From: Thiomargarita sp.
GTDB lineage: Bacteria > Pseudomonadota > Gammaproteobacteria > Beggiatoales > Beggiatoaceae
Reading direction: 5' to 3'
DNA: 55,268 bases
Assembly (NCBI GenBank): GCA_022729575.1
Contig: DZAL01000008.1
Coordinates: 1 to 55,268, forward strand
Shown here in pieces: positions 44,296 to 52,854 of the stretch; the stretch's first letter is position 1, and every line of letters begins with the position of its first letter. The position numbers were made by a program, and so were the translations under genes. The notes below the pieces were generated by a model. It did not search any database. It was not told where the DNA came from and worked only from the letters and a program-made list of their open reading frames with translations.

Positions 44296-44711
44296 AGATT
44301 TGACAACTTTCGAAAATTAGATTTGACAACTTTCGAAAAGTTGTCAAATCTCAACCCAAAACTAGATTTGACAACTTTCGAAAAGTTGTCAAATCTCAAC
44401 CCAAAACTAGATTTGACAACTTTCGAAAAGTTGTCAAATCTCAACCCCAAACTAGATTTGACAACTTTCGAAAAGTTGTCAAATCTCAACTCCAAACTAG
44501 ATTTGACAACTTTCGAAAAGTTGTCAAATCTCAACCCCAAACTAGATTTGACAACTTTCGAAAAGTTGTCAAATCTCAACTCCAAACTAGATTTGACAAC
44601 TTTCGAAAAGTTGTCAAATCTCAACCCCAAACTAGATTTGACAACTTTCGAAAAGTTGTCAAATCTCAACTCCAAACCAGATTTGACAACTTTCGAAAAG
44701 TTGTCAAATCT
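44296..44711. repeat. PAL33 array, 9 full copies at exactly 45 bp plus a half copy
   Basis: Full copies start at 44319 and every 45 bases to 44679; a truncated one begins at 44296. The 12-bp spacers alternate CAACCCCAAACT and CAACTCCAAACT from copy 3 on, so the array grew by 90-bp steps. Because 45 is a multiple of three, both strands stay open as repetitive frames ([13 protein letters not shown] on plus, [13 protein letters not shown] on minus). These have no ribosome site or composition of a real gene. The last copy touches the hisI stop codon (44711-44713). Confidence 0.95.
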
Positions 44712-45106
44712 CAACCCAGCGATTTTTTATATAACGTGGTCGGATCGATTAACACTGATTCGACAGTTACCCACTGCTGATCCTGAAGTTGTTGAAAAAA
44801 ACAATGGCGGCGACCGGTGTGACAAGCCGCTCCACCTATTTGCTCTACCGTGAGCAAGATCACATCATTATCACAATCTAAGCGAATCTCTTTCAGATGT
44901 TGAAGGTGGCCCGATTCTTCACCTTTAAACCACAAGCGTTGACGAGAACGAGACCAATAGACCGCCCGTTGTTGCTGTACGGTCAACTGTAACGCTTCTC
45001 GATTCATCCAGGCCAACATTAGCACCTGACCACTCTGCCATTCTTGCGCAATCACGGGCACTAGCCCTTGCTCATTCCAATGAATTTGGTCTAACCACGT
45101 AGTCAT
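44711..45106 (-). CDS. hisI: Phosphoribosyl-AMP cyclohydrolase
   Basis: A 131-residue enzyme of histidine synthesis opening the adenine ring of PR-AMP. Zinc and magnesium motifs are intact: [10 protein letters not shown] (the Cys and Asp cluster) and [11 protein letters not shown], preceded by [11 protein letters not shown] and [15 protein letters not shown]. It is monofunctional: no HisE domain follows, as in many proteobacteria with separate hisE. The TGA stop overlaps the edge of the palindrome array. No other his gene is in the window. The start may be 45106 or 45115. Confidence 0.94.
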   Translation of the reverse strand: MTTWLDQIHWNEQGLVPVIAQEWQSGQVLMLAWMNREALQLTVQQQRAVYWSRSRQRLWFKGEESGHLQHLKEIRLDCDNDVILLTVEQIGGAACHTGRRHCFFQQLQDQQWVTVESVLIDPTTLYKKSLG

Positions 45107-45155
45107 CTTAGTCATCTGGTTTTATTTTATGCTCCTTTTGGGGTCGGCGGCTGCA

Positions 45156-45770
45156 TTACTGCAATAACTCCGTTATCAACTTTTCCAAGCGTGGTGCTTG
45201 TTTTAATTGCGTCAGTCTTTGAGCATATACAATAGTCTGTAACTCTTGCAACGCTTGAGTGAAATCGTCATTCACCACTAAGTAATCATACTCGACATAG
45301 TGGCTAATATCCTCTATCGCACTGCGCATTCTTTTGGCAATCACCTCCTCACGGTCTTGCCCACGTTTCTGCAACCGTTGCGCTAAGACGGTCCGAGATG
45401 GTGGCAAAATGAAAATACCTACGCAATCCGGTTTTAACCGTCGCACTTGTTGCGCACCCTGCCAATCAATTTCTAAAATCACATCTTCGCCATGATTGAG
45501 TTGTTGAGCTAACCATGGTTGAGAAGTGCCATAGTAATTATCATAGACCTGAGCATGTTCTAAAAACAGGTTACGAGTCAACATTTCCATAAAATCATCT
45601 TGCTTGACGAAGTGATAATTAACTCCATTTTTCTCCCCAGGTCTAGGAACTCGAGTCGTATATGAAACGGACACCACAATCTGTTTAGTCGTTTCGACTA
45701 ACGCTTTGATTAGACTGGTTTTGCCAGCACCAGAGGGTGCCGAAATGACAAATAACGTACCTTTATTCAT
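45156..45770 (-). CDS. gmk: Guanylate kinase
   Basis: Converts GMP (and dGMP) plus ATP to GDP in nucleotide synthesis. About 204 residues: P-loop SAPSGAGKTSL, GMP-binding TTRVPRPGEKNGVNYHF and EIDWQGAQQVR, lid RLQKRGQDREEVIAKRM, end LVVNDDF. The start at 45770 (MNKGTLFVIS) is favoured because GGAG lies 10 bases upstream, whereas it nearly touches the earlier ATG at 45779. yicC lies directly upstream, the usual yicC-gmk order, although a type A element separates them. Confidence 0.95.
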   Translation of the reverse strand: MNKGTLFVISAPSGAGKTSLIKALVETTKQIVVSVSYTTRVPRPGEKNGVNYHFVKQDDFMEMLTRNLFLEHAQVYDNYYGTSQPWLAQQLNHGEDVILEIDWQGAQQVRRLKPDCVGIFILPPSRTVLAQRLQKRGQDREEVIAKRMRSAIEDISHYVEYDYLVVNDDFTQALQELQTIVYAQRLTQLKQAPRLEKLITELLQ

Positions 45771-45812
45771 CAGCCGCATTCTCCTTTATTATTTGAAATA
45801 ATACTTGAAATT

Positions 45813-45919
45813 TAACTACCCCCAACCCCTCCTTGGTAAGGAGGGGAGCATAACCACTTAGTTCTGGAGGGGTATCCTTCTTACTCCCCTCCTTACCAAG
45901 GAGGGGTTGGGGGTGGTTG
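45813..45919. mobile_element. Type A miniature element between yicC and gmk
   Basis: CTACCCCCAACCCCTCCTTG and its inverse ending GGGGGTGG surround two CCTCCTTA palindromes; the outer GGTTAACCGTGCGTAAGGT ends are mostly missing. The right end lies 2 bases from the yicC stop (45922-45924). Confidence 0.83.
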
Positions 45920-45921
45920 AA

Positions 45922-46791
45922 TTATTCAATATTTTGAACTTGCTCCCGCATTTGTTCAATCAACACTTTCAATTCTACACTATGACGAGTGGTCTGAAGA
46001 TGATACGATTTGGCACCTAAGGTATTCGCTTCACGATAAAGTTCTTGTATCAAAAAATCTAAGCGTCGCCCAGTCGGTTGCTCTTGCCACCAGGTTTGTC
46101 GCATTTCGCTCAAATGGGCTTCCAAGCGGTCTAATTCTTCAGACACATCCATTTTATGTGCCAACATAACAATTTCTTGTTCAACCCGTTCATTATCCAA
46201 TTGTTCCGACAACTCGGTTAAACGGGCTTGTAATTTATCTCGTTGTGCTTGTAAAATAGTTGGCAACTCACTGCGTACTTGTAACACTTCTGCCGCAATG
46301 GCAACCCCGCGTTGTTCTAATAACGCAGTCAATTGTGCGCCTTCTCGTTCTCGATGAGCCACTAACTGCGCTAAAGTTAGGTCAAATTGTTGCAAAATTT
46401 CTGCTGTCACCTGCTCCAAATCCATGACACTCGTTTCAATCACCCCTGGCCACCGCAATATTTCTAAAGCTGTGGGAGGAGTCATGGGCCCAGTCACGGC
46501 TTGAATCGCTTGAATCGCGCCCCATACTTGTTGTACTAATTCTAAATTGAGATGAGTAACCGCCAACGGGGTTTTTTTATTGGGTTGAACGTATAGAATA
46601 CTATCGATTTTACCACGTTTTAGAGAACCTTGCAAGCGTTCTCTGACCACTATTTCCAAGCGACGAAACTCTTCCGGCAACCGCATTGAAATATCTAAAT
46701 AACGATGGTTAACGGAGCGTAATTCCCAACATACTTGCCCCCAACTGAATTGCGCTTCCTGCCGCGCAAACGCGGTCATACTACGAATCAT
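45922..46791 (-). CDS. yicC: YicC/YloC-family endoribonuclease
   Basis: 289 residues with the full family pattern: N-terminal MIRSMTAFARQE and WELRSVNHRYLDISMRLPEE, middle coiled coil, and C-terminal GRRLDFLIQELYREANTLGAKS. Members are hexameric RNases that cleave small RNAs in E. coli and Bacillus. GAGGAC 8 bases before the ATG supports the start. It heads the yicC-gmk unit. The role is known from the family and not visible from the context here. Confidence 0.94.
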   Translation of the reverse strand: MIRSMTAFARQEAQFSWGQVCWELRSVNHRYLDISMRLPEEFRRLEIVVRERLQGSLKRGKIDSILYVQPNKKTPLAVTHLNLELVQQVWGAIQAIQAVTGPMTPPTALEILRWPGVIETSVMDLEQVTAEILQQFDLTLAQLVAHREREGAQLTALLEQRGVAIAAEVLQVRSELPTILQAQRDKLQARLTELSEQLDNERVEQEIVMLAHKMDVSEELDRLEAHLSEMRQTWWQEQPTGRRLDFLIQELYREANTLGAKSYHLQTTRHSVELKVLIEQMREQVQNIE

Positions 46792-46876
46792 TGAAATGTC
46801 CTCTGTCTGGTTTTAGGTAGGCGGTATGGTGCTTACTTCCAAATGGTGCGTGAGACGCACCCTACTTTAACTATTT

Positions 46877-48589
46877 TCATAAAGCTTGTAAATACCGTTT
46901 CACTAATGCCAACTGCTTTCTAAAACCAATGCCGGTTGTGCATACTGGTAAACTGTGTAGCAATTGTACTCCCTGAAAATTGCCGTTCAAAACTTCATAA
47001 ATTAAACGAATTTGCAATGATGAATGTGGTAAGCCTAATTGTTGAGTATAGCTCAAAAAATCTTGATAGCAAGGTCGAGTTAAATAATAATCATAAAAAT
47101 TCCACTCTGGTGGCACCGAGTAACGAGAAGTTAAGAGGATTCTTAAATGGTCGGTGTACCCCTCAATAGGCGATAGTTCTAGTATTTTAGCTATTCTATG
47201 GTGATTATCGGCATTCCAATCTTCCAGCCAGAGGAGATAACTGATTTGGGGTTGATTCTCACCATGAATCTGTTCTCGAATCGAGAAGGTATCCGTTTGA
47301 TTGTCACCTGTAATTTGGCTTTCTATCTCCGACCATTTTAATACTCGATATTCTTCTTGTGCCGTTAACTGCGTGATTAGGTGTTTGGCTAATGCAGTTT
47401 TGCCAATACCCGCTTCACCACGAATTAACAATCGTCGAATGGTCCCAGCCCGTAAAGCTGGTTCTAAATAGCGCAATTCTCGTCGCCGACCTACTAAAAT
47501 TTCCTTGGCTCTTAGATTGGCCAAATTTGGTAACTCTCTTGTGGATTCAGATTGGCCAAATTTTTGAGATTTGGCAAATCGATCAAGGTCGTTGCCATGG
47601 TCAGTAAACAATACCGGCAAACTCCACTGTCCAACCCCAGGGTCATTAATTGGTTGACCTGACCAAGAATACCACACTTCATGGTGCTGTAACAAGTTTA
47701 CCATCGCTTGCCGACCTCGTTGTACGGCCACATCCATCGGTGCCCGTTGTGCCAGTGCCACGCAAAACGCTTGCAGAAAAATACTACCGGCACGGTCGAT
47801 GAGAGGCTCTCTCATTCCAACGACTGGCGAAATACCGGCCGTTAGTAAGGTGGCTAATAATGTCTTTGACTGACAGGCGGCGATGACCACGGCTGACACC
47901 GCAGTTTCTTTAAAGGCCAGCGCGAATTGGTCAGCGGAAATAAAATCGCTGTTTCCCTCTTCATTCTCAAAGATTAAAGCTGATTGGCCAAATTTTAAAC
48001 AGTTGGAAAACCTGACACTATGACCTGACCAAATGACTATATGCCAGGGTTGAGTGTGCAACAATTCGATAAAAGTAGTAAAACGGCCATCGTTGGGTGC
48101 CGCTAATTTTATTTTGCCAGCCTCAATCCAGGGCCTAAGTGCTGATTGTACATAATATTGGTCAATTTCTGGAGCTAACGGTCTTTGTGTTAAATCTTCC
48201 GGGTGAGCCGTGAATAACAAAATTTTTAGTGGCACGGGGTCAGTGTTGGGAAATAGTTCTCGACTTCCCAATAATGAGATAGGTGGTTGAGTAAGCAATC
48301 GCCTGGACAAGGTATATTCAGGATGTTTCGCCAAAAATCCCAGTTGTGGATGATACAAACATTCCCACGGTAAACGTTGTACTTGCTCGTCTCCTTCAAT
48401 CAATAATCGTGCGGGTGGTAACACGTCCAATTCCAACGTTAAGGCTTGCCATAATGCCAATCCCATCGCGGTTAAATCATCCTCCTCCACGGCGATGGGA
48501 TTCGCTTGAAATTTTTGCGAAAGTGGTTGCGCCAATTCGGGCAACCGGTTTAATTGCTCACTCCTTGGCCGAATGATTAAGGTATCCAC
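46877..48589 (-). CDS. CHAT-domain protein fused to a STAND/AAA-like ATPase
   Basis: 570 residues. The CHAT caspase-like protease domain occupies about 60-330, with catalytic H190 (IVIWSGHS) and C239 (VVIAACQSK) both present, preceded by RLPWECLYHP, a family hallmark. Residues about 365-500 form a P-loop ATPase: LVGRRRELRYLE, Walker A GEAGIGKT (391-398), Walker B YLLWLED (about 451-457), and a sensor-like LLTSRY. CHAT-STAND proteins act in bacterial defence or signalling, usually with TPR or WD repeats after the ATPase; here the chain ends about 70 residues later with no repeats. GTG 48589 has GGAG 6 bases upstream. No substrate (for example a gasdermin) is seen next to it. Confidence 0.88.
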   Translation of the reverse strand: MDTLIIRPRSEQLNRLPELAQPLSQKFQANPIAVEEDDLTAMGLALWQALTLELDVLPPARLLIEGDEQVQRLPWECLYHPQLGFLAKHPEYTLSRRLLTQPPISLLGSRELFPNTDPVPLKILLFTAHPEDLTQRPLAPEIDQYYVQSALRPWIEAGKIKLAAPNDGRFTTFIELLHTQPWHIVIWSGHSVRFSNCLKFGQSALIFENEEGNSDFISADQFALAFKETAVSAVVIAACQSKTLLATLLTAGISPVVGMREPLIDRAGSIFLQAFCVALAQRAPMDVAVQRGRQAMVNLLQHHEVWYSWSGQPINDPGVGQWSLPVLFTDHGNDLDRFAKSQKFGQSESTRELPNLANLRAKEILVGRRRELRYLEPALRAGTIRRLLIRGEAGIGKTALAKHLITQLTAQEEYRVLKWSEIESQITGDNQTDTFSIREQIHGENQPQISYLLWLEDWNADNHHRIAKILELSPIEGYTDHLRILLTSRYSVPPEWNFYDYYLTRPCYQDFLSYTQQLGLPHSSLQIRLIYEVLNGNFQGVQLLHSLPVCTTGIGFRKQLALVKRYLQAL

Positions 48590-48652
48590 TCACCACTCCA
48601 GGAGTTTAAAGCGTGGCTTGGTACAACACCAATGAGAGTGAGACGAAGGATG

Positions 48653-49735
48653 TTAAAAACCCTTAGCATATTCTATCAAATGACGTTTAGTGATTTCGGC
48701 AAACACCATCTCGGCCACCGCGGCATTGACTTGCTCATTAGGATGCGCATCCGTTTTATTCACGACTAATTCGGCTGGTGAATGATGCTGAAAATATGGA
48801 CTCAAGTCCAGCGCCGGCACGCCCAGAGTTTGAAATAAGGTCGATACTTTGTCAATAATGGGACGACTCAACTCTAGCGAAATTAAGTTGGGAAAAATGA
48901 TGGGTAATAATTTGATATTATGTTGCCGAGTATAATTTACCAAAGTTCGTAATTCTTGCTGATGCACTTGCCATGCCTCACCGTCACCATAAAAATAACG
49001 TAGCCGTTGCCAATAAATATCTTCGGGTTGTCGATTGTGGTAACGATACCATTCCCAATAATAAAAATTGGCCAAATAGGAATGTTTAATCAACCAACCA
49101 AATAGATTATTTGGAGGAGGTTGAACTAATTCGGTAAAACTAAATTTATCTGGGACTTTACTGCGATTAGCGGCGGCTCGAATATCGTCAATGAAATACG
49201 CCAAAATAATGACCGCGGGTGGCTCTGGATATGAGATAATAGCCTGATATTCCTCCGTGGTGCTCCATCCCACTTGTGCAATATTTAAGACTATCCAGTC
49301 TTGACCTAATTTGGTTTGGAGGCGATTAGAGAGACGGTCTTGATAATTTTTAATGCCTTGTCCTGCAATAAATGAATCGCCGACCACCATCATCAATGGA
49401 TGACTTTTTAAGGTGTCCTCTGGGTAATCTACATCACGGTAGCCTAATTGGTTGATAGGATGCCAGTAGATTTCAAACCAACGTTGATTAGCGAGGGTAA
49501 AACTGAAACTGTCGGAGCGCACCATGACCGTGTAGAAACTTACTTCCAATATTAACAGTAGCACTAAAATGGTAAACGTGGAGATGGCAAAATTGATGGC
49601 GTAATTTCTAAGTTTAGAAGCATGTCGCCAGAGGTTTTGGAAGACCGCTATGGTGGTGATGAATATTAACAAAATGAGCGCCAATAAACTTAGATAGGTC
49701 GTTATCACAAAAGGGTCCTCATGGTATTGAATCAA
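48653..49735 (-). CDS. Membrane protein with SGNH/GDSL-hydrolase-like domain
   Basis: 360 residues. Two N-terminal membrane helices (LSLLALILLIFITTIAVF and FAISTFTILVLLLILEVSF) precede a periplasmic SGNH-like domain: block I MMVVGDSFIAGQG with the possible nucleophilic serine, block II NIAQVGWSTTEEY, and a late DAHPN, resembling the D-x-x-H of the family but one residue shorter. Related proteins deacylate or acetylate polysaccharides. The spacing change leaves catalysis uncertain. The start is TTG 49735 with no clear ribosome site, so the N-terminus is uncertain. Confidence 0.75.
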   Translation of the reverse strand: MIQYHEDPFVITTYLSLLALILLIFITTIAVFQNLWRHASKLRNYAINFAISTFTILVLLLILEVSFYTVMVRSDSFSFTLANQRWFEIYWHPINQLGYRDVDYPEDTLKSHPLMMVVGDSFIAGQGIKNYQDRLSNRLQTKLGQDWIVLNIAQVGWSTTEEYQAIISYPEPPAVIILAYFIDDIRAAANRSKVPDKFSFTELVQPPPNNLFGWLIKHSYLANFYYWEWYRYHNRQPEDIYWQRLRYFYGDGEAWQVHQQELRTLVNYTRQHNIKLLPIIFPNLISLELSRPIIDKVSTLFQTLGVPALDLSPYFQHHSPAELVVNKTDAHPNEQVNAAVAEMVFAEITKRHLIEYAKGF

Positions 49736-49775
49736 TTGACGGTAGTGTGGTAAAAGTGATGACCGATAGTAGGGG

Positions 49776-50016
49776 CTGAAGCAGAAATTCGGCGGTATTT
49801 TCCCTCACCCCCGGCCCCACTGCCATTAAGTTAAGCTAAGGTTACGGCGTTGGAGTCCAAATCTTCAGATTTGGCAACGCCGTCTTACCTTAACCAGTTT
49901 CGTCCAAAGCTGAAGCTTTGGACTCCAACATGGCTTGCTGTGGGCAACGCGCCAACGTTGCGGGAAAGGGACGCTGGCGCGTCCAGACGGCATTCCCACG
50001 CTGGCGCGTGGGAACG
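49776..50016. repeat. Mosaic of truncated E and B elements and a CGCGTGGG hairpin
   Basis: 49776-49817 is an inverted type E fragment (GAAGCAGAAATTCGGCGG). 49818 to about 49935 is a type B copy with a normal left end (CACTGCCATTAAG) but no right end. It runs straight into about 49937-50016, GC-rich sequence with the hairpin TTCCCACGC/GCGTGGGAA. Three repeat types have been joined by deletion or insertion. The rest of the gap to 50108 has one TTTCC/GGAAA hairpin near 50072-50099. Confidence 0.7.
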
Positions 50017-50108
50017 AGATATTGGAATGATTTAGAATGGTAAGATTTAAAATTATCAAAGAATTTATCGGTTTCCCAAACTTTCAGGGTTTAGGAAACC
50101 GGTCAATG

Positions 50109-51227
50109 TTACAGAAACAAACTGAGTACCCCAGTATAGCCGTATAATCGCTGATGCGAGATTTCGCCATTGGCAAAAAAACCAACTAAGGGAAACTCGC
50201 CTAAAAACTGTTGAATCGTTTTCAATTCTTGAGAATTTTGGCCAAATAAATTCTCACCACGACCTAAACAAGAATAATAGACACCGCCTTTAGGTAGCCC
50301 ATGAATTCGTTTTTTTAGATGCGTCAACATCTTGACTAAATCATCATGCGCGGTTTTGGCGTCGCGGCGAGCAAACAGAATGGGCATCCCCAGTTTTACG
50401 GCATCACCAATGGCAATCAACTTGCGATCGGGGTCAATCCCGACTATATTTCTGACGACATAATCGCCGGTATCGGAGCCAATCACCGGTAACGCCGCAA
50501 AAATTTGACCTGCTACTTTCTCCAAATCACTGGCTAATTCTTTGCCAATCTCCTCATTGAAGACATCCAGCGCGGGCCGATTATCTATGCGTACCATGAT
50601 ATTACGAAAACATTCGGTCACATAATGACGCGGACCGATGATCGAACAACCTTGAGTTAACTGCGTAGCGACTTGAATTTCATTAGAAAACAGCACTCCT
50701 GACAAGCCGCCTTCGGTAAGATTATCGGAAATTTGAAAACAGTCGCCGCGAGAGCTAGTCAGTCCTCCCACTAGAAAACCTTCTTCTAACTGCTCACTCA
50801 ATTCTAAGATTAATTCTGGCAACCGAGGATTACGTGGATCACCATGTACAATCCCAAATAATGGCTGTTGTTGATGACACCATGCTTGATGAGAACGAGA
50901 GAAGCTTTTAAATCCCCGATGCACCGTATGAAAAACTCGAAACGAGTGCTCTGGAAAGTGTCCTAACATGACCGCTATGGCCGGCGTATCAAAATATTCG
51001 GTGGCTAGGCTACAAATTCCCATACCTACCGTCCCCACCCAGTGAGTAATTCCGGTTCTTTGCTTGAAATAGTTCAAAATTTCAGACAATTTATCAGCAA
51101 AGAGGTCGGTAGTATATAAAAAGCCTAAATTGGCTGGCTCGGTTAACTCTCCCACTTGGGCCAAACAAGATTGCGCCGCCGCTTGCCATTCCAAAGCACT
51201 GGCATGGCCGAATTTAAAATTCTCCAT
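50109..51227 (-). CDS. FIST-domain sensory protein
   Basis: 372 residues, cytosolic. It matches the FIST_N (about 30-220; GFLYTTDLFADKLSEIL, VGTVGMGICS, FLVGGLTSSRGD) plus FIST_C (about 225-350; FFANGEISHQRLYGYTGVLSLF at the end) arrangement. FIST domains are predicted small-molecule (amino-acid) sensors and usually sit near chemotaxis or kinase genes; none is adjacent here. AGGGA about 8 bases upstream supports ATG 51227. Confidence 0.87.
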   Translation of the reverse strand: MENFKFGHASALEWQAAAQSCLAQVGELTEPANLGFLYTTDLFADKLSEILNYFKQRTGITHWVGTVGMGICSLATEYFDTPAIAVMLGHFPEHSFRVFHTVHRGFKSFSRSHQAWCHQQQPLFGIVHGDPRNPRLPELILELSEQLEEGFLVGGLTSSRGDCFQISDNLTEGGLSGVLFSNEIQVATQLTQGCSIIGPRHYVTECFRNIMVRIDNRPALDVFNEEIGKELASDLEKVAGQIFAALPVIGSDTGDYVVRNIVGIDPDRKLIAIGDAVKLGMPILFARRDAKTAHDDLVKMLTHLKKRIHGLPKGGVYYSCLGRGENLFGQNSQELKTIQQFLGEFPLVGFFANGEISHQRLYGYTGVLSLFL

Positions 51228-51341
51228 AAATCTTTCCCTTCAGTTGTTATTGGCACAGTATCATTTCGCACGTTGGTCTCACTACTCAACCTGAGCTATT
51301 TGGTAGGGTGCGTGAAGAGATTTGCCCTCACCCGGCGCCCT

Positions 51342-51464
51342 CAATGCCACTAAGTTAAGCCGAGTTGGAGTCCAAATCTTCAGATTTGGACCAGGTGAGA
51401 TGGCGTTGCCAAATCTGAAGATTTGGACTCCAACGCCGTTAAATTCCTTAACTTAATGGCAGTG
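51342..51464. mobile_element. Type B miniature element (123-bp form)
   Basis: Ends CAATGCCACTAAGTTAAGCC and CTTAACTTAATGGCAGTG. The flanks ACCCGGCGCCCT (51330-51341) and ACCCGGTTCCCT (51465-51476) are a 12-bp direct repeat with two mismatches, an older duplication. The target was a CCCTCTCCCTCTGGGAGAGGG hairpin related to the type E core, which follows. The rest of the gap to 51555 holds nothing else. Confidence 0.87.
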
Positions 51465-51555
51465 ACCCGGTTCCCTCTCCCTCTGGGAGAGGGACCGGAG
51501 GTGAGGGGAATATGTCACTCACGTTTCATCACTACCTCGATTTTAACAACACTGG

Positions 51556-52512
51556 TTACAACGTAATATTCTTTTTAACCACTTCTGCACCTTCTTTTTG
51601 AACCGGCAATAAGTCGTTACGACTGACTCCTAAAAATAGAGCCAAGGCACTGGCCACATAGATGGAGGAGTAGGTACCAACCACGATACCAATAATTAAG
51701 ACCAGCGCAAAGTTGTGTATTAACTGTCCTCCAAAAAAGAATAGTAGCACAACCACAAAAAAAGTAGTCGTAGAAGTCATCACAGTACGGCTTAACGTTT
51801 GATTGATAGAAATATTTATCACTTCAATCGTTGGCAGTTTTCGCAGTTTAATAAAGTTTTCTCGAATTCGGTCAAAGATCACGATGGTATCATTAATCGA
51901 ATAACCAATAACGGCTAAAATAGCGGCCAATACAGTTAAATCAAATTCCAGGTGAAATAATGCAAATATGCCTAAAATGAGAACGGGGTCATGTAGCAAT
52001 GCTAACACTGCACCGAGTGCCAATCGCCATTCAAAACGGATGGCAACATAAATTAAGATTCCGATATTGGTATAGAGTAGGGCTAATAATCCACCTTCGA
52101 CCAATTCTTTACCTACTTGGGGGCCGACAAATTCGATTCGCCGCATTTCTATTTCTTTACCGCCTGGTTGGAGAATTTTTAAAATCTGGGTACTGAGCGG
52201 ATTATCTTTAGTCGTTTCATGTTGTCCTAAGCGAATCAAGACATCGTGGGTGGAGCCAAAGTGTTGTACGACGGCATCAGAAAAGCCATTTTGGTGTAAA
52301 GCAGTCCGAATTTCTTGCAATTCTACGGGTTGCTTGTAACGTAATTCAATGAGCGTGCCGCCGGTGAAGTCAAGACCTAAGGTTAAACCTTGAGTGGCCA
52401 GAGCAATTATACTAACTATCCACAAAATAATCGAAATCACCGCCAAGGTATGGCGACGACTCAGAAAATCGTATTTGTAGTCAAATCGGTTGAAAAGGGT
52501 AAATCGTATCAT
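51556..52512 (-). CDS. secF: Protein translocase subunit SecF
   Basis: A 318-residue inner-membrane subunit that, with SecD, uses proton motive force to finish Sec export. Six membrane segments, with a periplasmic loop of about 90 residues after the first. Motifs: DFTGGTLIELRY, FVGPQVGKELVEGGL, RFEWRLALGAVLALLHDPVL, and VIGYSINDTIVIFDRIREN with TLSRTVMTSTTTFFVV. GGAG lies 11 bases before ATG 52512. secD is upstream on the same strand but separated by a six-copy PAL33 array. Confidence 0.96.
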   Translation of the reverse strand: MIRFTLFNRFDYKYDFLSRRHTLAVISIILWIVSIIALATQGLTLGLDFTGGTLIELRYKQPVELQEIRTALHQNGFSDAVVQHFGSTHDVLIRLGQHETTKDNPLSTQILKILQPGGKEIEMRRIEFVGPQVGKELVEGGLLALLYTNIGILIYVAIRFEWRLALGAVLALLHDPVLILGIFALFHLEFDLTVLAAILAVIGYSINDTIVIFDRIRENFIKLRKLPTIEVINISINQTLSRTVMTSTTTFFVVVLLFFFGGQLIHNFALVLIIGIVVGTYSSIYVASALALFLGVSRNDLLPVQKEGAEVVKKNITL

Positions 52513-52550
52513 CTGTTAATGTCTCCGAAATTTAAATTTAAAGCCGATCC

Positions 52551-52830
52551 AGATTTGACAACTTTCAAAAAGTTGTCAAATCTAAAGCCAATGCCGATTT
52601 GACAACTTTCAAAAAGTTGTCAAATCTAAAACCGAGGCAGATTTGACCATTTTCAAAAAGTCGTCAAATCTGTCAAATCTGTCAAATCTGTCAAATCTAA
52701 AGCCAATGCAGATTTGACAACTTTCGAAAAGTTGTCAAATCTAAAGCCAATGCAGATTTGACAACTTTCAAAAAGTTGTCAAATCTAAAACCAATGCAGA
52801 TTTGACAACTTTCGAAAAGTTGTCAAATCT
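52551..52830. repeat. PAL33 array, 6 copies, between secD and secF
   Basis: Copies start at 52551, 52595, 52639 (degenerate arms), 52710, 52754 and 52798, basically 44-bp steps with spacers such as AAAGCCAATGC. Between the third and fourth, GTCAAATCT is repeated four times in tandem (52663-52698). The nearest copy would place a transcript start about 32 bases before the secF ATG. Confidence 0.94.
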
Positions 52831-52854
52831 AAATAATACCACTTACTTATTTGC

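Noticed and set aside
44296..44711. CRISPR array
   Set aside because: Repeats are regularly spaced, but the spacers are nearly identical to each other and the repeat is a full palindrome; there are no cas genes.
44323..44853. Plus-strand protein of 176 residues with [13 protein letters not shown] repeats
   Set aside because: The frame is open only because the palindrome array has a 45-bp period; the opposite strand is equally open and neither has a ribosome site.
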